From contig CATEEE010000039.1 of the NCBI GenBank assembly GCA_949499045.1, forward strand, positions 3,938 to 67,937: a stretch of DNA of 64,000 nt, given 5' to 3'. Origin of the DNA: Marinobacterium sp. xm-d-530. GTDB taxonomy: Bacteria; Pseudomonadota; Gammaproteobacteria; Pseudomonadales; Balneatricaceae. Below are positions 46,340 through 56,286 of this stretch, piece by piece. Below the pieces are notes generated by a model that saw only the letters and a list, made by a program, of their open reading frames with translations, ran no database searches and was not told the DNA's origin. The position numbers were made by a program, and so were the translations under genes. The number at the start of each line of letters is the position of its first letter. Within the stretch, counting starts at the first letter, position 1.

Positions 46340-47188
46340 TTAGCCTGAGATCTTCTTCTCGCCAGCTGCAACACACTGGAAGATAAGTGTGTTGATTGTC
46401 ATAGGACCTACGCCACCAGGGACGGGAGTCAGCGCCGCGACACGTCCATTAAGTGGTGCCATTTCGATATCACCAATACCGCCTGGGTGGTAGCCTGCAT
46501 CAACAACAATCGCACCATCTTTGATCCAATCCGCTTTAATGAATTCGGGGCGACCAACAGCGCCAACGACGATATCAGCCTGTTTGATAATGTCGGCTAG
46601 ACCTTGAGTGCGTGAGTGACAGATGGTCACAGTCGCGTCAGCGTTCAGTAACATCATACCCATGGGCTTGCCTAAAATAGGACTACGGCCGACCACAACG
46701 GCGTTCTTGCCTGATAGTGGAATGTTGTAAGCTTCCAGAAGACGCATGATGCCCTGTGGTGTTGCAGAGCCGTATGCATCTTCCTGCATCGCCATGCGAC
46801 CAAAGCCAAGACAGGTAACACCGTCTACGTCTTTCTCAAGAGCGATGGCATCAAAGCAGGCACGTTCATCAATCTGCTCAGGAACTGGGTGCTGAAGAAG
46901 AATGCCGTGACAGTTTGGGTTGCTATTCAGCTCTTGGATCTTCTCTAAAAGCTCATCAGTAGTCGTCTCTGCACCCATTTCAACTGTAATTGATTCCATA
47001 CCGATGCGTTTACAAGCGTTTTGCTTCATGCGCACATAGGTTGCTGACGCCGGATCAGCGCCTACCAGAATAGTGGCTAGCGCAGGCGTTTGGCCGCCGC
47101 TTTTCGCTTTAAGGTTTTCAACGCGTTTAGCGAGATCAGCTTCGGTTTTTTTAGCAACGGCGCTGCCATCAAGAATCAGTGTAGTCAT
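46340..47188 (-). CDS. folD: Methylenetetrahydrofolate dehydrogenase/cyclohydrolase
   Basis: A 282-residue bifunctional enzyme interconverting 5,10-methylene-THF, methenyl-THF and 10-formyl-THF with NADP. Marks are [20 protein letters not shown] near residue 38 with the catalytic lysine region [10 protein letters not shown], then GILLQHPVP near 95, and [20 protein letters not shown] near 165 for nucleotide binding. The C-terminal [14 protein letters not shown] is the family signature. ATG 47188 ([11 protein letters not shown]) has AGGA upstream; the frame extends to 47239 without support. It links to the gcvTH and fau genes through one-carbon metabolism. Confidence 0.96.
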   Translation of the reverse strand: MTTLILDGSAVAKKTEADLAKRVENLKAKSGGQTPALATILVGADPASATYVRMKQNACKRIGMESITVEMGAETTTDELLEKIQELNSNPNCHGILLQHPVPEQIDERACFDAIALEKDVDGVTCLGFGRMAMQEDAYGSATPQGIMRLLEAYNIPLSGKNAVVVGRSPILGKPMGMMLLNADATVTICHSRTQGLADIIKQADIVVGAVGRPEFIKADWIKDGAIVVDAGYHPGGIGDIEMAPLNGRVAALTPVPGGVGPMTINTLIFQCVAAGEKKISG

Positions 47189-47334
47189 GGTTTTCCTGTG
47201 GTTGGGATCTTGCAAAATGGATTGTGCGGATTCTATCACTACTGTTTAGTTTTTGCTTCTTGTGCTGAATGAATCAAACCTTTTTTAGGTTTTAACGCCA
47301 TCTGACGATGGCGACACTCAGAGCCGAGCGCTGT

Positions 47335-48564
47335 TTAATGGGTATACGCTTGTCGTGTGGTGCGATCCGCTTCCGACGGTGTAGGCAGCTGAAGCGGTGC
47401 GTTTTTGGCACTCAGAAGTTGGGCTGCTTCATGTTGTTCACCAAGCTGAATGTAGAGCTCGGTTAATTCGATCAGTGTCTGTGTCTGATGGTTGAGTTCA
47501 AGTGATTTTCTGTAGTGCGTTATAGCGGCCCCCCACAACTGTGCGCGACGTGAAAGGCGTGCTAAAACCAGTTCAACTGCGGCATTTTCAGGCTGTTGTT
47601 TTAACCACCCCTTGGCCGTTTTGATCATGGAGTCTGGATCGTCACAGGGCAACTCACTAAAACGAACTGCTAGATCGTTATCCCAGTTTTTAGCAAGCCA
47701 CTTAATGATTTGGGTACAGGCGTCTGCTGTTTCGTTTAAGGCGGTCAGCTGACCCATGTACGCTCGACGAACCTCTGTGTCTTGCTGAGCTTCGTAACTC
47801 AGACCTTCCCAACACTGGTCAAGTGCTGAGCGAGACGATTCTTCTAAATTGTTTAGTTTAGACAGAGCAGCGGTGCGTCTTAACGTTTGTATGTCGTTGC
47901 TATTTAATACCTTACGTTTTTGCAGGTTTGGCAGCATGGGTAGTAAGGCGTTCCAATCGCGTTTCGCACTGAGCAGCGCCGCTTTCTCGCGATCTACGGC
48001 TGTTGAGTTTGAGCGCTCTTTTGAAAGTTTACTCAGTAGTTCGCCTGCTCGCTCATGGTGCCCTGACTTTATGTCAAAGCGTGCCTGCTCTAGTTGAAGG
48101 CGTAACTCTGACTCGGGTGACTCTTTAGCCGCTTTGATTAGTATACGGTGCGCCTCTTTTTCATCCCCTTGCTCGGCTGCACATCTGGCAGCTTCTAGGT
48201 AGAACAGAGCGGGTGTCCGGCTCAGTTCTGCGGCTTGAATAAATAGGCGACGGGCTTTCCATAGGTCACCTTCCAGTTCCGCTTCCAGTGCTTGATTGGA
48301 CTTGCTGCCGGCCTTTCTATCACCGCGCGCTTCGTTCCAGCGACGGAGTTTCTCGGCAGGTGAGCGCCAGTTCGAGAACAGATTAAATAGCCAGTGTGTG
48401 AGTGTGAACAGAAGAACCACTGCGATCAGTAACACCCAGAGACTGGTTTCAATGGAGACCTGCTGGTAAGCAATTAAGACATAACCACTGTCTTTCATCA
48501 TGGCCTGCCCGACCCAGGCTCCAACTAAAAGTAGGAGTGAGAGTAGGATTAAAAAGCGTCTCAT
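47335..48564 (-). CDS. hemY: HemY, TPR-rich membrane protein of the heme biosynthesis locus
   Basis: A 409-residue inner-membrane protein. Two helices at residues about 3-22 and 41-62 frame a short loop (the HemY N domain), followed by a cytoplasmic or periplasmic set of TPR-like helical repeats (WKARRLFIQAAELSRTPALF, YLEAARCAAEQGDEKEAHR and so on). Its role is thought to be the support of heme synthesis; the molecular activity is not known. The start shares one base with the hemX stop. It ends the hemC-hemD-hemX-hemY operon, an order kept in E. coli. No terminator is obvious after it. Confidence 0.9.
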   Translation of the reverse strand: MRRFLILLSLLLLVGAWVGQAMMKDSGYVLIAYQQVSIETSLWVLLIAVVLLFTLTHWLFNLFSNWRSPAEKLRRWNEARGDRKAGSKSNQALEAELEGDLWKARRLFIQAAELSRTPALFYLEAARCAAEQGDEKEAHRILIKAAKESPESELRLQLEQARFDIKSGHHERAGELLSKLSKERSNSTAVDREKAALLSAKRDWNALLPMLPNLQKRKVLNSNDIQTLRRTAALSKLNNLEESSRSALDQCWEGLSYEAQQDTEVRRAYMGQLTALNETADACTQIIKWLAKNWDNDLAVRFSELPCDDPDSMIKTAKGWLKQQPENAAVELVLARLSRRAQLWGAAITHYRKSLELNHQTQTLIELTELYIQLGEQHEAAQLLSAKNAPLQLPTPSEADRTTRQAYTH

Positions 48565-49745
48565 TACTGTGCCTCCCTGCGCAGGTTAGCCATCTCTTTT
48601 TGATGCTGTTGCAGAGCCTTCAATGATCCCGAGATATCTGGAATCGTCGGCGAGACATTCAAGGTTGTCAGCTCAGCTAGGGATTGGATCAGAACACTGG
48701 TCGTGTAGTTATCCCTATCAAAGTACTGCATCAGCAGAGACTGTGCACGTGACAAGCTGGTCGTAAAAACAGACTGCTGTTGGCGTAATAGGGCCAGTTG
48801 CGCCTGTTCTAAAAGCATTTGAATATTTTGGCGAAGATAGTGCCCTTGATCCGGTGATAGGATCGGCTCTACCGGCTGATCGTGTCGTTGAATAACGATG
48901 AGTGACTCAAGTTTGCTGATCGCTTTAGCGAAACCGCTCGTGATGCTCTGTTGTGTTTCGGTATCAACCTGCTCTGTAATGACGTTGTCGATCAATTCGG
49001 GCAGTTGTCTCTGTTGCTCTAGAGTGAGTGTTGGTAAGTCTTTACTACGCTCAATAAGGGCAGCAACTCGAAGGTAAGTGCCCTCTAAGTCTAAATTGGG
49101 TACTGATTCGAGTTTGGATATATCACTGGCAAGGCTTTGGCGCAGTGGGTAGAGGCTGACATCGTCTAACTCTTTAAGAATAGTGTCGGTGCTCCGCAAT
49201 AAAGCCAGCGCACCTTCGGCGCGGTTTTCCATTAAGATGCGTTGGTTTGCTAAGCGCAGTAGATATTCGGCTTCCGCCAAGCGCCAGTCGCTCTCTGAAC
49301 GATCTCGGCCAGCTTCAACCTGTTTGATGGCATCGCTAAGACGTTCTTGTAGGGTGGCGATCTCTGCCGTTTGTGCCACTTTCTCCGCTTGGATCTGTTG
49401 GAAACTCTCAGTGAGCTCGGCGACTGCTGCGTTGGCATCATTGACCGCTGCCGTAGCCTCAAGTTGTTGAGCGGCACTGCGCTGATTAAAGTTTTCTTCA
49501 AGTAGGGTGAGTTTTTGCTGAGCAACGTAACCGCCGGCACCAACAGCCCCAAGAGCAACCAAGCTGATAATTGTTGCTAAAATCGCTGAAGCGCTTTTTT
49601 TAGCAGGGATCGTCTCTTTTACATCAGAACTCTGTGCAGCTGGTTCGCCAACGGTCTCGTCTAACTTTGATTCAACAACTTCAGCTTCAAGAATCTCAGA
49701 TTTTTCAACTTGCTCGGTTTGATTCTCTTTATCGGAGTGACTCAT
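48564..49745 (-). CDS. hemX: HemX, uroporphyrinogen-III C-methyltransferase-like membrane protein
   Basis: A 393-residue single-pass protein. An acidic cytoplasmic N-terminus (about 1-48) precedes one membrane helix (about 52-71, ILATIISLVALGAVGAGGYV), a long coiled coil (about 75-145, rich in Ala, Gln and Glu) and a helical domain (SDWRLAEAEYLLRLANQRIL). Despite its database name, HemX lacks a methyltransferase fold. The product is encoded between hemD and hemY, 12 bases after the hemD stop. Length and order match E. coli HemX (393). Confidence 0.92.
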   Translation of the reverse strand: MSHSDKENQTEQVEKSEILEAEVVESKLDETVGEPAAQSSDVKETIPAKKSASAILATIISLVALGAVGAGGYVAQQKLTLLEENFNQRSAAQQLEATAAVNDANAAVAELTESFQQIQAEKVAQTAEIATLQERLSDAIKQVEAGRDRSESDWRLAEAEYLLRLANQRILMENRAEGALALLRSTDTILKELDDVSLYPLRQSLASDISKLESVPNLDLEGTYLRVAALIERSKDLPTLTLEQQRQLPELIDNVITEQVDTETQQSITSGFAKAISKLESLIVIQRHDQPVEPILSPDQGHYLRQNIQMLLEQAQLALLRQQQSVFTTSLSRAQSLLMQYFDRDNYTTSVLIQSLAELTTLNVSPTIPDISGSLKALQQHQKEMANLRREAQ

Positions 49746-49757
49746 CGCTCTATTCCT

Positions 49758-50522
49758 TTATTGAAACCGCTGCTCAAGGGCCGCGATCATGGCGCTGTCA
49801 TCAGCACCGTTTGCGACTGTAATATCGGTAAAACCTAACTCATTTCCTAGATCGGCAACGCGCTGACTCGGAACAAAAATGGGTGTATCGGCAAACATAC
49901 CCCACTCATCGGCAAGCTTCGCTAAATGCTCTAACGCTTCGCCACTACTGATGAGTATAGCGCCTGGTGTCTTTTTAAAACATTCTGTAAGTTCAGCATC
50001 ACTGTATTCAGGCATTTGGCGCTGATAGAGATTGATTGTTTCGACCTTTGCACCACGCTCAGCTAACGTCTCTTCTAGCAGTGTTCTTCCGCCTACGCCT
50101 TTGAATATTAAGATTCGCTCACCGGAAGGTTGGGCGAATGCTGGCAGCGTTAACAGAGCTTCTGAGTCGAGTCCCTCATTGGTGGTGGCACGAATGTCAT
50201 AACGGGTCAGTTCCTCCGCCGTTCCTTTGCCAATGGCGTGCCATTCAACTCCAATAGGGAGTTGTGGCCAGAGTTGATCAAGTAGATCGATGGCAATTCT
50301 AGCTGCATTTCGACTCACGACAATGATGTGTTGATAGAGGTCGAGATCGAGTAGTTTACTTTGCAGTCCTGGGGTCGATGGGTTCTCTAAATCTTCAGGA
50401 ATGATCTCCAAAAGAGGTAATGGGATTGCTTTAAAGCCTCTCTCATTAAGAGCAGACATTAGCGCGCCCTGCATGGCTGCCGGGCGCGTTGTTAAAACGC
50501 TGGGTTTAGCCGCGCTCGGCAT
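49758..50522 (-). CDS. hemD: Uroporphyrinogen-III synthase
   Basis: A 254-residue enzyme that closes hydroxymethylbilane into uroporphyrinogen III in tetrapyrrole synthesis. HemD is poorly conserved; visible marks are [17 protein letters not shown] at the start, [17 protein letters not shown] near residue 88, [17 protein letters not shown] near 115 and [20 protein letters not shown] near 146. The gene overlaps the hemC end by 17 bases, so translation is coupled. Start 50522 is kept as ATG ([14 protein letters not shown]). Confidence 0.92.
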   Translation of the reverse strand: MPSAAKPSVLTTRPAAMQGALMSALNERGFKAIPLPLLEIIPEDLENPSTPGLQSKLLDLDLYQHIIVVSRNAARIAIDLLDQLWPQLPIGVEWHAIGKGTAEELTRYDIRATTNEGLDSEALLTLPAFAQPSGERILIFKGVGGRTLLEETLAERGAKVETINLYQRQMPEYSDAELTECFKKTPGAILISSGEALEHLAKLADEWGMFADTPIFVPSQRVADLGNELGFTDITVANGADDSAMIAALEQRFQ

Positions 50523-51438
50523 ATACCTGCTCTAGAATTTCGCCAGCACCCGCTGCAAGAAGCTTTTCGGCTAACTCAACCCCCAAGGCTTCAGCGTTCT
50601 CTTTATGACCACGAATTTCATCGCGTAATACCAGAGTGCCATCAGGGCGCCCTACGAGACCGCGCAACCAAATTTGATCATCTTCCAGTTCGGCATAGCA
50701 ACCGATCGGAACTTGGCAGCCCCCCTCGAGACGTTTGTTCATAGCGCGTTCGGCAATGACTCGAGCGGCGGTTTCGTCATGGTTTAACGGTGCTAATAGC
50801 GCTTGAGTCTCAAGATCATCCATTCGGCATTCAATGCCGACCGCGCCTTGGCCGCCCGCAGGTAAACTCTCGGTTGAGTCGATTTGATGCTTTATGCGAT
50901 CTTTCAGCTCGAGGCGAATCAATCCGGCTGATGCTAGGATGATGGCATCGTATTCACCGGCATCCAGTTTTCCGAGTCGGGTTTGAACATTGCCACGCAG
51001 CGTTTTGATTTCCAAATCGGGGCGGCGCTCACGCAGCTGTACTTCTCGGCGTAGTGAAGAGGTTCCTACAACGGCACCCTGAGGGAGTTCGTCAAAATGG
51101 TTATAGGTGTTGCTGACAAATGCATCTGTCGGTGTTTCGCGTTCACAGATGACTGACAACCCTAGACCTTCTGGAAACTCCATCGGTACATCTTTCATCG
51201 AGTGCACTGCGATATCCGCACGGCCTTCGAGCATGGATACTTCTAACTCCTTAACAAAAAGACCTTTACCGCCAATTTTGGCGAGCGGTGTATCCAAGAT
51301 CTTATCGCCGCGGGTCACCATAGTGACGAGCTCAACGTTTAGGTCGGAATGTAACTCTTCGAGACGGGCTTTGACGAATTCTGCTTGCCATAAAGCGAGT
51401 AAGCTTTGGCGAGTCGCAATGCGGAGTGTGCGTGACAT
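50506..51438 (-). CDS. hemC: Porphobilinogen deaminase (hydroxymethylbilane synthase)
   Basis: A 310-residue enzyme that polymerizes four porphobilinogens on a dipyrromethane cofactor. The cofactor cysteine is in [12 protein letters not shown] near residue 242. Other marks are [20 protein letters not shown] at the start, [20 protein letters not shown] near 59, [10 protein letters not shown] near 81 and [18 protein letters not shown] near 128. It leads the hemCDXY operon and is divergent from argH across 165 bp. The divergent argH-hemC pair also occurs in Pseudomonas, there with algZR, which is absent here. Confidence 0.96.
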   Translation of the reverse strand: MSRTLRIATRQSLLALWQAEFVKARLEELHSDLNVELVTMVTRGDKILDTPLAKIGGKGLFVKELEVSMLEGRADIAVHSMKDVPMEFPEGLGLSVICERETPTDAFVSNTYNHFDELPQGAVVGTSSLRREVQLRERRPDLEIKTLRGNVQTRLGKLDAGEYDAIILASAGLIRLELKDRIKHQIDSTESLPAGGQGAVGIECRMDDLETQALLAPLNHDETAARVIAERAMNKRLEGGCQVPIGCYAELEDDQIWLRGLVGRPDGTLVLRDEIRGHKENAEALGVELAEKLLAAGAGEILEQVYAERG

Positions 51439-51603
51439 GAAACTTCCAAATAGAGATCATTTTTTCGAATTGTCTAAGTGTATCAGATGTCTCTGCTAAA
51501 TTGAGCGTCTGGACGGGTTATTAGATCGGCTGAGAGTGCTATAATTGCGCCACTATTTTATACGGTGTCATCCACCGAGACAGTTTCAAGAGAGGTAAAT
51601 GAG

Positions 51604-53001
51604 ATGAGTGATCAAACGAACCAGCAGTGGGGTGGTCGTTTTAGTGAGGCAACCGATGCGTTTGTGGCTCGATTCACCGCTTCAGTGGATTTTGATCAGC
51701 GTCTCTACCGTCAAGACATTCAGGGCTCTATTGCGCATGCGCGCATGTTAACCAAAGTGGGCGTTCTGACTGAAGATGAACGCGATGCAATCATTAAGGG
51801 TCTGGGTGAAATCCGCATTGAGATTGAACGGGGTGACTTCGAATGGTCTGTTGCGCTGGAAGATGTGCACATGAACATTGAAGCGGCACTGACCAAGAAA
51901 ATTGGCATTACCGGTAAAAAGCTGCACACGGGACGCTCGCGTAACGACCAAGTAGCAACGGATATCCGTCTCTACATGCGTGATGAGATTGATCAGATTT
52001 TGTCTGAAATTACACGTCTGCAAACGGGTCTATTGGATCTGGCTGAGCGCAATGCTGACACCATCATGCCAGGCTTTACTCACCTGCAAACGGCACAGCC
52101 TGTCACCTTTGGCCACCACCTCTTGGCATGGTACGAGATGCTTTGTCGTGACTACGAGCGCTTTGCAGACTGCCGTAAGCGTGTCAATGTGATGCCACTT
52201 GGTGCTGCTGCTCTGGCGGGTACGACTTACCCAATCGATCGTCACTACACGGCCGAGCTTCTGGATTTTACAATGCCAGCTCGTAACTCATTGGATGCTG
52301 TGTCAGATCGTGATTTCGCTATTGAATTCTGTGCCGCTTCCAGTGTGCTACTGATGCACATGACTCGTATGTCAGAAGAGCTAGTGCTTTGGACGTCTGC
52401 ACAGTTTAACTTTATCAATCTTCCAGACCGCTTCTGTACCGGCTCTTCGATCATGCCGCAGAAGAAGAACCCAGACGTGCCAGAGCTGGTGCGAGGTAAA
52501 TCGGGTCGTGTCTACGGGCATCTTATGTCGTTGCTAACCTTGATGAAGTCACAACCCTTGGCGTACAACAAAGATAACCAAGAAGATAAAGAGCCTCTGT
52601 TTGATGCGGTGGATACGGTACAAGGCTGTCTGCGTGCGTTTGGTGATATGGTGCCTGCCATTGAAGCCCGTCCTGAAGAGATGCGTGAAGCGGCTCGTCG
52701 TGGTTTCTCAACTGCAACTGACTTAGCAGACTACCTTGTGCGTGCGGGCGTTGCTTTCCGTGATGCTCATGAAATCGTCGGGCTATCGGTGGCTTATGGT
52801 ATTAAAACAGGCAAAGACCTTTCAGATATGACCCTTGAAGAGTTACGTCAGTTCTCCGATCAGATTCATGAAGATGTCTTTGAAGTGCTAACCCTTGAGG
52901 GGTCAGTGGCTGCTCGTGACCATATCGGGGGTACCGCTCCTAACCAAGTTCGATTGGCTGTAACAGCGGGTCGAAAAGAGTTGGCGAATCGCGCTGATTA
53001 A
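51604..53001 (+). CDS. argH: Argininosuccinate lyase
   Basis: A 465-residue tetrameric enzyme splitting argininosuccinate into arginine and fumarate, the last step of arginine synthesis. The fumarase/aspartase-family signature [20 protein letters not shown] is near residue 280. The N-terminal [40 protein letters not shown] near 108 and [19 protein letters not shown] near 158 are standard. I chose ATG 51604 (MSDQTNQQ) with AGAGAGG upstream; the frame opens at 51565. It is divergent from hemC and ends in a strong terminator. Confidence 0.96.
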   Translation: MSDQTNQQWGGRFSEATDAFVARFTASVDFDQRLYRQDIQGSIAHARMLTKVGVLTEDERDAIIKGLGEIRIEIERGDFEWSVALEDVHMNIEAALTKKIGITGKKLHTGRSRNDQVATDIRLYMRDEIDQILSEITRLQTGLLDLAERNADTIMPGFTHLQTAQPVTFGHHLLAWYEMLCRDYERFADCRKRVNVMPLGAAALAGTTYPIDRHYTAELLDFTMPARNSLDAVSDRDFAIEFCAASSVLLMHMTRMSEELVLWTSAQFNFINLPDRFCTGSSIMPQKKNPDVPELVRGKSGRVYGHLMSLLTLMKSQPLAYNKDNQEDKEPLFDAVDTVQGCLRAFGDMVPAIEARPEEMREAARRGFSTATDLADYLVRAGVAFRDAHEIVGLSVAYGIKTGKDLSDMTLEELRQFSDQIHEDVFEVLTLEGSVAARDHIGGTAPNQVRLAVTAGRKELANRAD

Positions 53002-53019
53002 CCTTCGCCAATGCTAAAC

Positions 53020-53047
53020 AAAAAAACTGCCTACGGGCAGTTTTTTT
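53020..53047. terminator. Bidirectional rho-independent terminator between argH and gcvR
   Basis: ACTGCC (53026-53031) and GGCAGT (53036-53041) pair around TACG, with an A run on the left and T7 on the right. It can serve both convergent genes. Confidence 0.9.
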
Positions 53048-53062
53048 GTTTTTAGCCACCCA

Positions 53063-53575
53063 TTATGCAAAGGTGATGTCGACCATTAGGTCGGATGCGA
53101 TCTCTTCCAGTGCTGCTTGCACGCTGTCTAGATCAACACTTTTTGGCACTTGAAGCTCACCTTTGGCTTTAAAGAGAAGCTCAGATGACATAGAGCCCGG
53201 TGTCAGTTCAGTCTCTAGGCTGGCGACGTTGATGCCTAAAAGCGAAAGGGTGTTTGAGATATCACGGACGATACCCTGTTTGTCGTGACCGACCAAATCA
53301 AGCGTGACCGTTTCATACTCGGTAGTGCTCGCTTCACTGTCACTGACTTCGCAGGATACGCGAATGCCTTGATCTTTAAGGTTGTTCAGTGCGCTCGTTA
53401 AACTGTCCAAATTTGCAGCAGGTACATCAACTACAACAACCCCCGCGAATTTACCCGCCAGTTGCGATAGACTGGATTCAGACCAGTTACCCTGGTGCTC
53501 TGATATGGCTGCAGAGATTAGGTTTACGAGTCCTGGTTTATCATCAGCAATAAAGCTGAGCACTAAAGATTTCAT
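53063..53575 (-). CDS. gcvR: GcvR-like ACT-domain regulator of the glycine cleavage system
   Basis: A 170-residue cytoplasmic protein of two ACT domains: residues about 1-78 (LVLSFIADDKPGLVNLISAA) and about 90-168 (VTLDLVGHDKQGIVRDISNT). GcvR binds glycine and modulates GcvA control of gcvTHP in E. coli. The assignment fits the domain layout and length (E. coli 190), but other two-ACT proteins are similar. gcvA is not in this window; gcvT and gcvH lie 7 kb to the right. It is convergent with argH and divergent from an AEC transporter. Confidence 0.78.
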   Translation of the reverse strand: MKSLVLSFIADDKPGLVNLISAAISEHQGNWSESSLSQLAGKFAGVVVVDVPAANLDSLTSALNNLKDQGIRVSCEVSDSEASTTEYETVTLDLVGHDKQGIVRDISNTLSLLGINVASLETELTPGSMSSELLFKAKGELQVPKSVDLDSVQAALEEIASDLMVDITFA

Positions 53576-53668
53576 TATCGTCGTTCCACAGAAAGGATGC
53601 TCTAAAGCATGATCGTTGTTAGGTTTGTCTCAAAGACTAGCACTTTGTTTGGCAAGTGTGCATAACTG

Positions 53669-54586
53669 ATGGATATTTTTGCGGCCCTTTGGCCGGTCTT
53701 TGCCCTTCTGCTTTTAGGTGTGTTGATCAATCGAGTCCAGTTCGTTGATCACAGCTTTTGGAACGGTGCAGAGAAGATCATCTACTACCTCTGCTTTCCA
53801 GCCTTGTTAGTGACTAGGCTTGCAGCAGCCGACTTTAATGGCAATGAATCTTTGGTCCTGATTGAAGCGGTACTACTTCTTTTAGCACTAGGCTCGCTGT
53901 TTTTACTGGGTTTGCAGAGGGTTTTGAAATTCAGAGCAGCCTCTTTTACGTCGGTGTATCAAGGGGGTCTACGTTTTAATACCTACATCACATTGGCTAT
54001 TGCAGCGAGCTTGATTCCGGGTCAGGGCTTGGTCATTGCTGCCATCATCGCTTCAGTTATGATTCCCCTGCTCAATCTACTCTGTGTGTTGGTGTTTGCT
54101 ATTTACAGCGATAAACGACCCTCTGTTTTAACGGTATTAAAGCAGATATTGAGTAATCCACTGATTGTTGCTTGTCTACTTGGGTTGGCGTTGAACCTCT
54201 CCAGTTTGGGAATACCGAGTCTAGTCTCTCCTGTGCTGGAACTGTTGGCTCAGGTTGCTTTGCCGTTGGGTCTTCTTGCAGTTGGTGCCGGAATCAATCT
54301 AAAGGCCATGCGTTCTTCAGGTTTGCCACTGATGATGGGAGTTGTTGCTCGGTTAATCGTAATGCCTCTTTTGGCATTGGCGGTTGGATTGATGCTTCAG
54401 TTATCACCAAACGCGCTGCTTATTTTTATGGTATTTGCCTCGGTACCAACGGCTTCAGCGGCCTACATTCTGGCAAAACAGCTGAATGGGGATGCCCCAT
54501 TGGTTGCGAATATTCTCTCTACACAGACCTTGTTATCTATGTTGACCTTACCGGTGGCTCTATCTTTGCCGGGTCTGATTCTGTGA
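53669..54586 (+). CDS. AEC-family transporter (auxin efflux carrier type)
   Basis: A 305-residue inner-membrane protein with about ten helices in two halves, as in the bile/auxin carrier fold. Examples are IFAALWPVFALLLLGVLINR at the start, IIYYLCFPALLVTRLAA near 38, and VALPLGLLAVGAGINLKAM near 200 with SVPTASAAYILAKQLNGD near 259, which corresponds to the crossover helix region. Bacterial members move malate, malonate or similar anions; the substrate here is unknown. Start ATG 53669. It is divergent from gcvR across 93 bp. Confidence 0.88.
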   Translation: MDIFAALWPVFALLLLGVLINRVQFVDHSFWNGAEKIIYYLCFPALLVTRLAAADFNGNESLVLIEAVLLLLALGSLFLLGLQRVLKFRAASFTSVYQGGLRFNTYITLAIAASLIPGQGLVIAAIIASVMIPLLNLLCVLVFAIYSDKRPSVLTVLKQILSNPLIVACLLGLALNLSSLGIPSLVSPVLELLAQVALPLGLLAVGAGINLKAMRSSGLPLMMGVVARLIVMPLLALAVGLMLQLSPNALLIFMVFASVPTASAAYILAKQLNGDAPLVANILSTQTLLSMLTLPVALSLPGLIL

Positions 54587-54681
54587 ACAGATAATAATTT
54601 TTAAATTTTTTTGAAACTATTTTGAACTTTTTTCTGATGCTGCGGTCTTATTAAATAAGCCTCCTAGTTTCAGTTCAAAAT

Positions 54682-54774
54682 ATGAAAATGAAACAATCTC
54701 CAGACCTATTGCTGCTTCTCACGGTTACTTTAGTAACCGGAGTTGCAGTGACCGGGTTGATCCAGTTGATCTAA
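54682..54774 (+). CDS. Possible small membrane peptide, 30 residues
   Basis: ATG 54682 to TAA 54774 encodes one short peptide, a basic start (MKMKQSPD) followed by a single membrane helix (LLLLLTVTLVTGVAVTGLIQ). The composition looks like a small membrane protein, and it stands alone in the gap between the AEC transporter and fau. The upstream ribosome site is weak, and the frame is short enough to be chance. I do not recognise it. Confidence 0.35.
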   Translation: MKMKQSPDLLLLLTVTLVTGVAVTGLIQLI

Positions 54775-54783
54775 GCACACTCT

Positions 54784-55377
54784 TTAAGCCATATAGCGTC
54801 TCTTGTCAGTCGCAATGCCATGCATTGGAATATCCCAGGATTGTATCGGTAGTTGCTCAACCTTCTGCAGCTCATGTGCCACACCAATGAGTTTTGGGCC
54901 GTGCATAAAGCCTTTTTTCTGTGTGAACTCGAAGGTTCTATCGTAGTAACCGCCCCCCATGCCCATGCGTCCGCCCCTTTGATCAAAGGCAACCAGTGGC
55001 ATCAGTACCAAATCTACAGCCCAGGCAGGCGTGTGCGAGCGCTTTAGTTTGGGTTCCCAGATCTTATAGCGATTTTGATTCATTAGAGTGTTGGATTGGT
55101 AATTAGTAAACCAGAGTCGATTGTGTCTGACAGGATGCAGCACTGGCAGGTAGACAGATTTTTTAAGCTTCCAACACAATGTAATCAGCGGGTTTAAATC
55201 GATTTCTCCATCGTTAGCTAGGTAGACCGCAATGCGTTTAGCGCGATGAAAGAAGGGGGCTTTTCTGAGTTGGTGAGCTAATGAGAGTGCAGCACGCTTC
55301 TGCTGTTTGCTAGAAAGTGCACGTCGTGCACGACGTTTCTCTAGACGAATGGTTTTTCTATCTTCGGTACTGAGCAT
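54784..55377 (-). CDS. fau: 5-formyltetrahydrofolate cyclo-ligase
   Basis: A 197-residue enzyme (also ygfA) converting 5-formyl-THF to 5,10-methenyl-THF with ATP, linked to one-carbon flux from the glycine cleavage system. Typical features are the basic N-terminus (IRLEKRRARRALSSKQQKRA), the strand AVYLANDGEIDLNPLI near residue 51, and the nucleotide/substrate loop DQRGGRMGMGGGYYDRTFE near 133. The gene follows the 6S RNA gene in the same direction, as in most gammaproteobacteria. Start ATG 55377. Confidence 0.93.
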   Translation of the reverse strand: MLSTEDRKTIRLEKRRARRALSSKQQKRAALSLAHQLRKAPFFHRAKRIAVYLANDGEIDLNPLITLCWKLKKSVYLPVLHPVRHNRLWFTNYQSNTLMNQNRYKIWEPKLKRSHTPAWAVDLVLMPLVAFDQRGGRMGMGGGYYDRTFEFTQKKGFMHGPKLIGVAHELQKVEQLPIQSWDIPMHGIATDKRRYMA

Positions 55378-55383
55378 AGAGAA

Positions 55384-55560
55384 AAGACCCCAGGATGCCG
55401 GTGGTGTTCTTGGCCCTGAACCCGAAGGTTCAGAGTGGATACGAGTATAAATATATTAGGCTTTCCGCACGCGGACATGCTCACAATACTTATTCCCCGC
55501 ATCCGGGAAAATGATTATCGGCTCGAGGGACTTGAACAACTGTCGAACATCCCAGGGTTG
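55384..55560 (-). ncRNA. ssrS: 6S RNA
   Basis: Lies between zapA and fau, the standard gammaproteobacterial site for ssrS, and on the same strand. Read 5' to 3' on the minus strand, it starts CCCTGGGATGTTCG, contains AGTCCCTCGAGCCGATA, then GAACCTTCGGGTTCAGGG, and ends CCGGCATCCTGGGGTC. The terminal CCCTGGGATG pairs over ten bases with CATCCTGGGG to form the closing stem; the interior can form a large open bubble with an arm capped by CTTCGG. 6S RNA binds the sigma-70 RNA polymerase holoenzyme and mimics an open promoter in stationary phase. Ends are estimated to within a few bases. Confidence 0.92.
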
Positions 55561-55611
55561 TTTTAATTATAACCTTCTGAAGCCGCTATAAAAGGTTTAA
55601 AGGGCAGAAAA

Positions 55612-55893
55612 CTATGAAAATTTTGCAAGCGTCGCGTCGATTTTATCGATTATCTGCTTGGATTCATCATGTGAGCTTGCTTCGGCTTTCGATGAATTCA
55701 GATTGTCATAACTTAAGTTGAGAGCCGCCATAACGGCTATACGTTCCATGCCCAGCAGTTTGCCACTGCTAGAAATTTCACGCATTTTACCGTCCAAGTT
55801 CTCTGCTGCTGCAATAAGCCCTGCTTCAGCGCCGGCTGGGCAGCTAAGTGTGTACTCTTTATCTAGAAGAGAGACCGTCAATGTGTTGCTCAT
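55612..55893 (-). CDS. zapA: Cell division protein ZapA
   Basis: A 93-residue cytoplasmic protein that binds FtsZ and cross-links protofilaments at the division ring. The globular head begins LTVSLLDKEYTLSCPAGAE, followed by ENLDGKMREI and an extended helix (MERIAVMAALNLSYDNLNSS) with coiled-coil character to the end. Length is slightly under E. coli (109). Its ATG overlaps the upstream TIGR02449 gene stop (ATGA). 6S RNA follows downstream, a conserved order. Confidence 0.92.
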   Translation of the reverse strand: MSNTLTVSLLDKEYTLSCPAGAEAGLIAAAENLDGKMREISSSGKLLGMERIAVMAALNLSYDNLNSSKAEASSHDESKQIIDKIDATLAKFS

Positions 55894-56099
55894 GAACTTT
55901 TCTCCAAAACTCGAAGGCGATTCAACATTGATTCAACACGGCTACGAGTGCCTTCGTGTATTTTGAGTAGCTGAGCACGCTCCTCCTTCAACTTAAGGTT
56001 CTGTGTCTGTAGATGACGATTCTGCTCATCCAGTTTTTGTACCAATTCGATCAACTGATCAACTTTGGTGGCGAGCATTGCTTGGTTTGCTTCTGACAT
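55890..56099 (-). CDS. TIGR02449-type coiled-coil protein upstream of zapA
   Basis: A 69-residue protein, almost fully a single coiled coil (LVQKLDEQNRHLQTQNLKLK, then EERAQLL), opening MSEANQAMLATKVDQLIELV. It resembles the TIGR02449 family of short proteins encoded just upstream of zapA in many gammaproteobacteria; function unknown, though position and form (ZapB-like) hint at a role at the division site. ATG 56099 is chosen over a start at 56111. The gene overlaps zapA by four bases. Confidence 0.8.
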   Translation of the reverse strand: MSEANQAMLATKVDQLIELVQKLDEQNRHLQTQNLKLKEERAQLLKIHEGTRSRVESMLNRLRVLEKSS

Positions 56100-56286
56100 T
56101 GACTGCCTCAAAAGTTTTGATTTCAGAACATATTAGCAGGCAGTTGCATTGGGTCAATGATCTGCATAGCTCCAAAGAGCGCAAAATGCTAGGATCAACA
56201 CCGATAAATGCTCTTGAAAGAGGTCGTCTTAAACACCGTCTTAGGAGCATCTGAACCTTTATTTCTATCGTAATAAGTGAGAGTCA

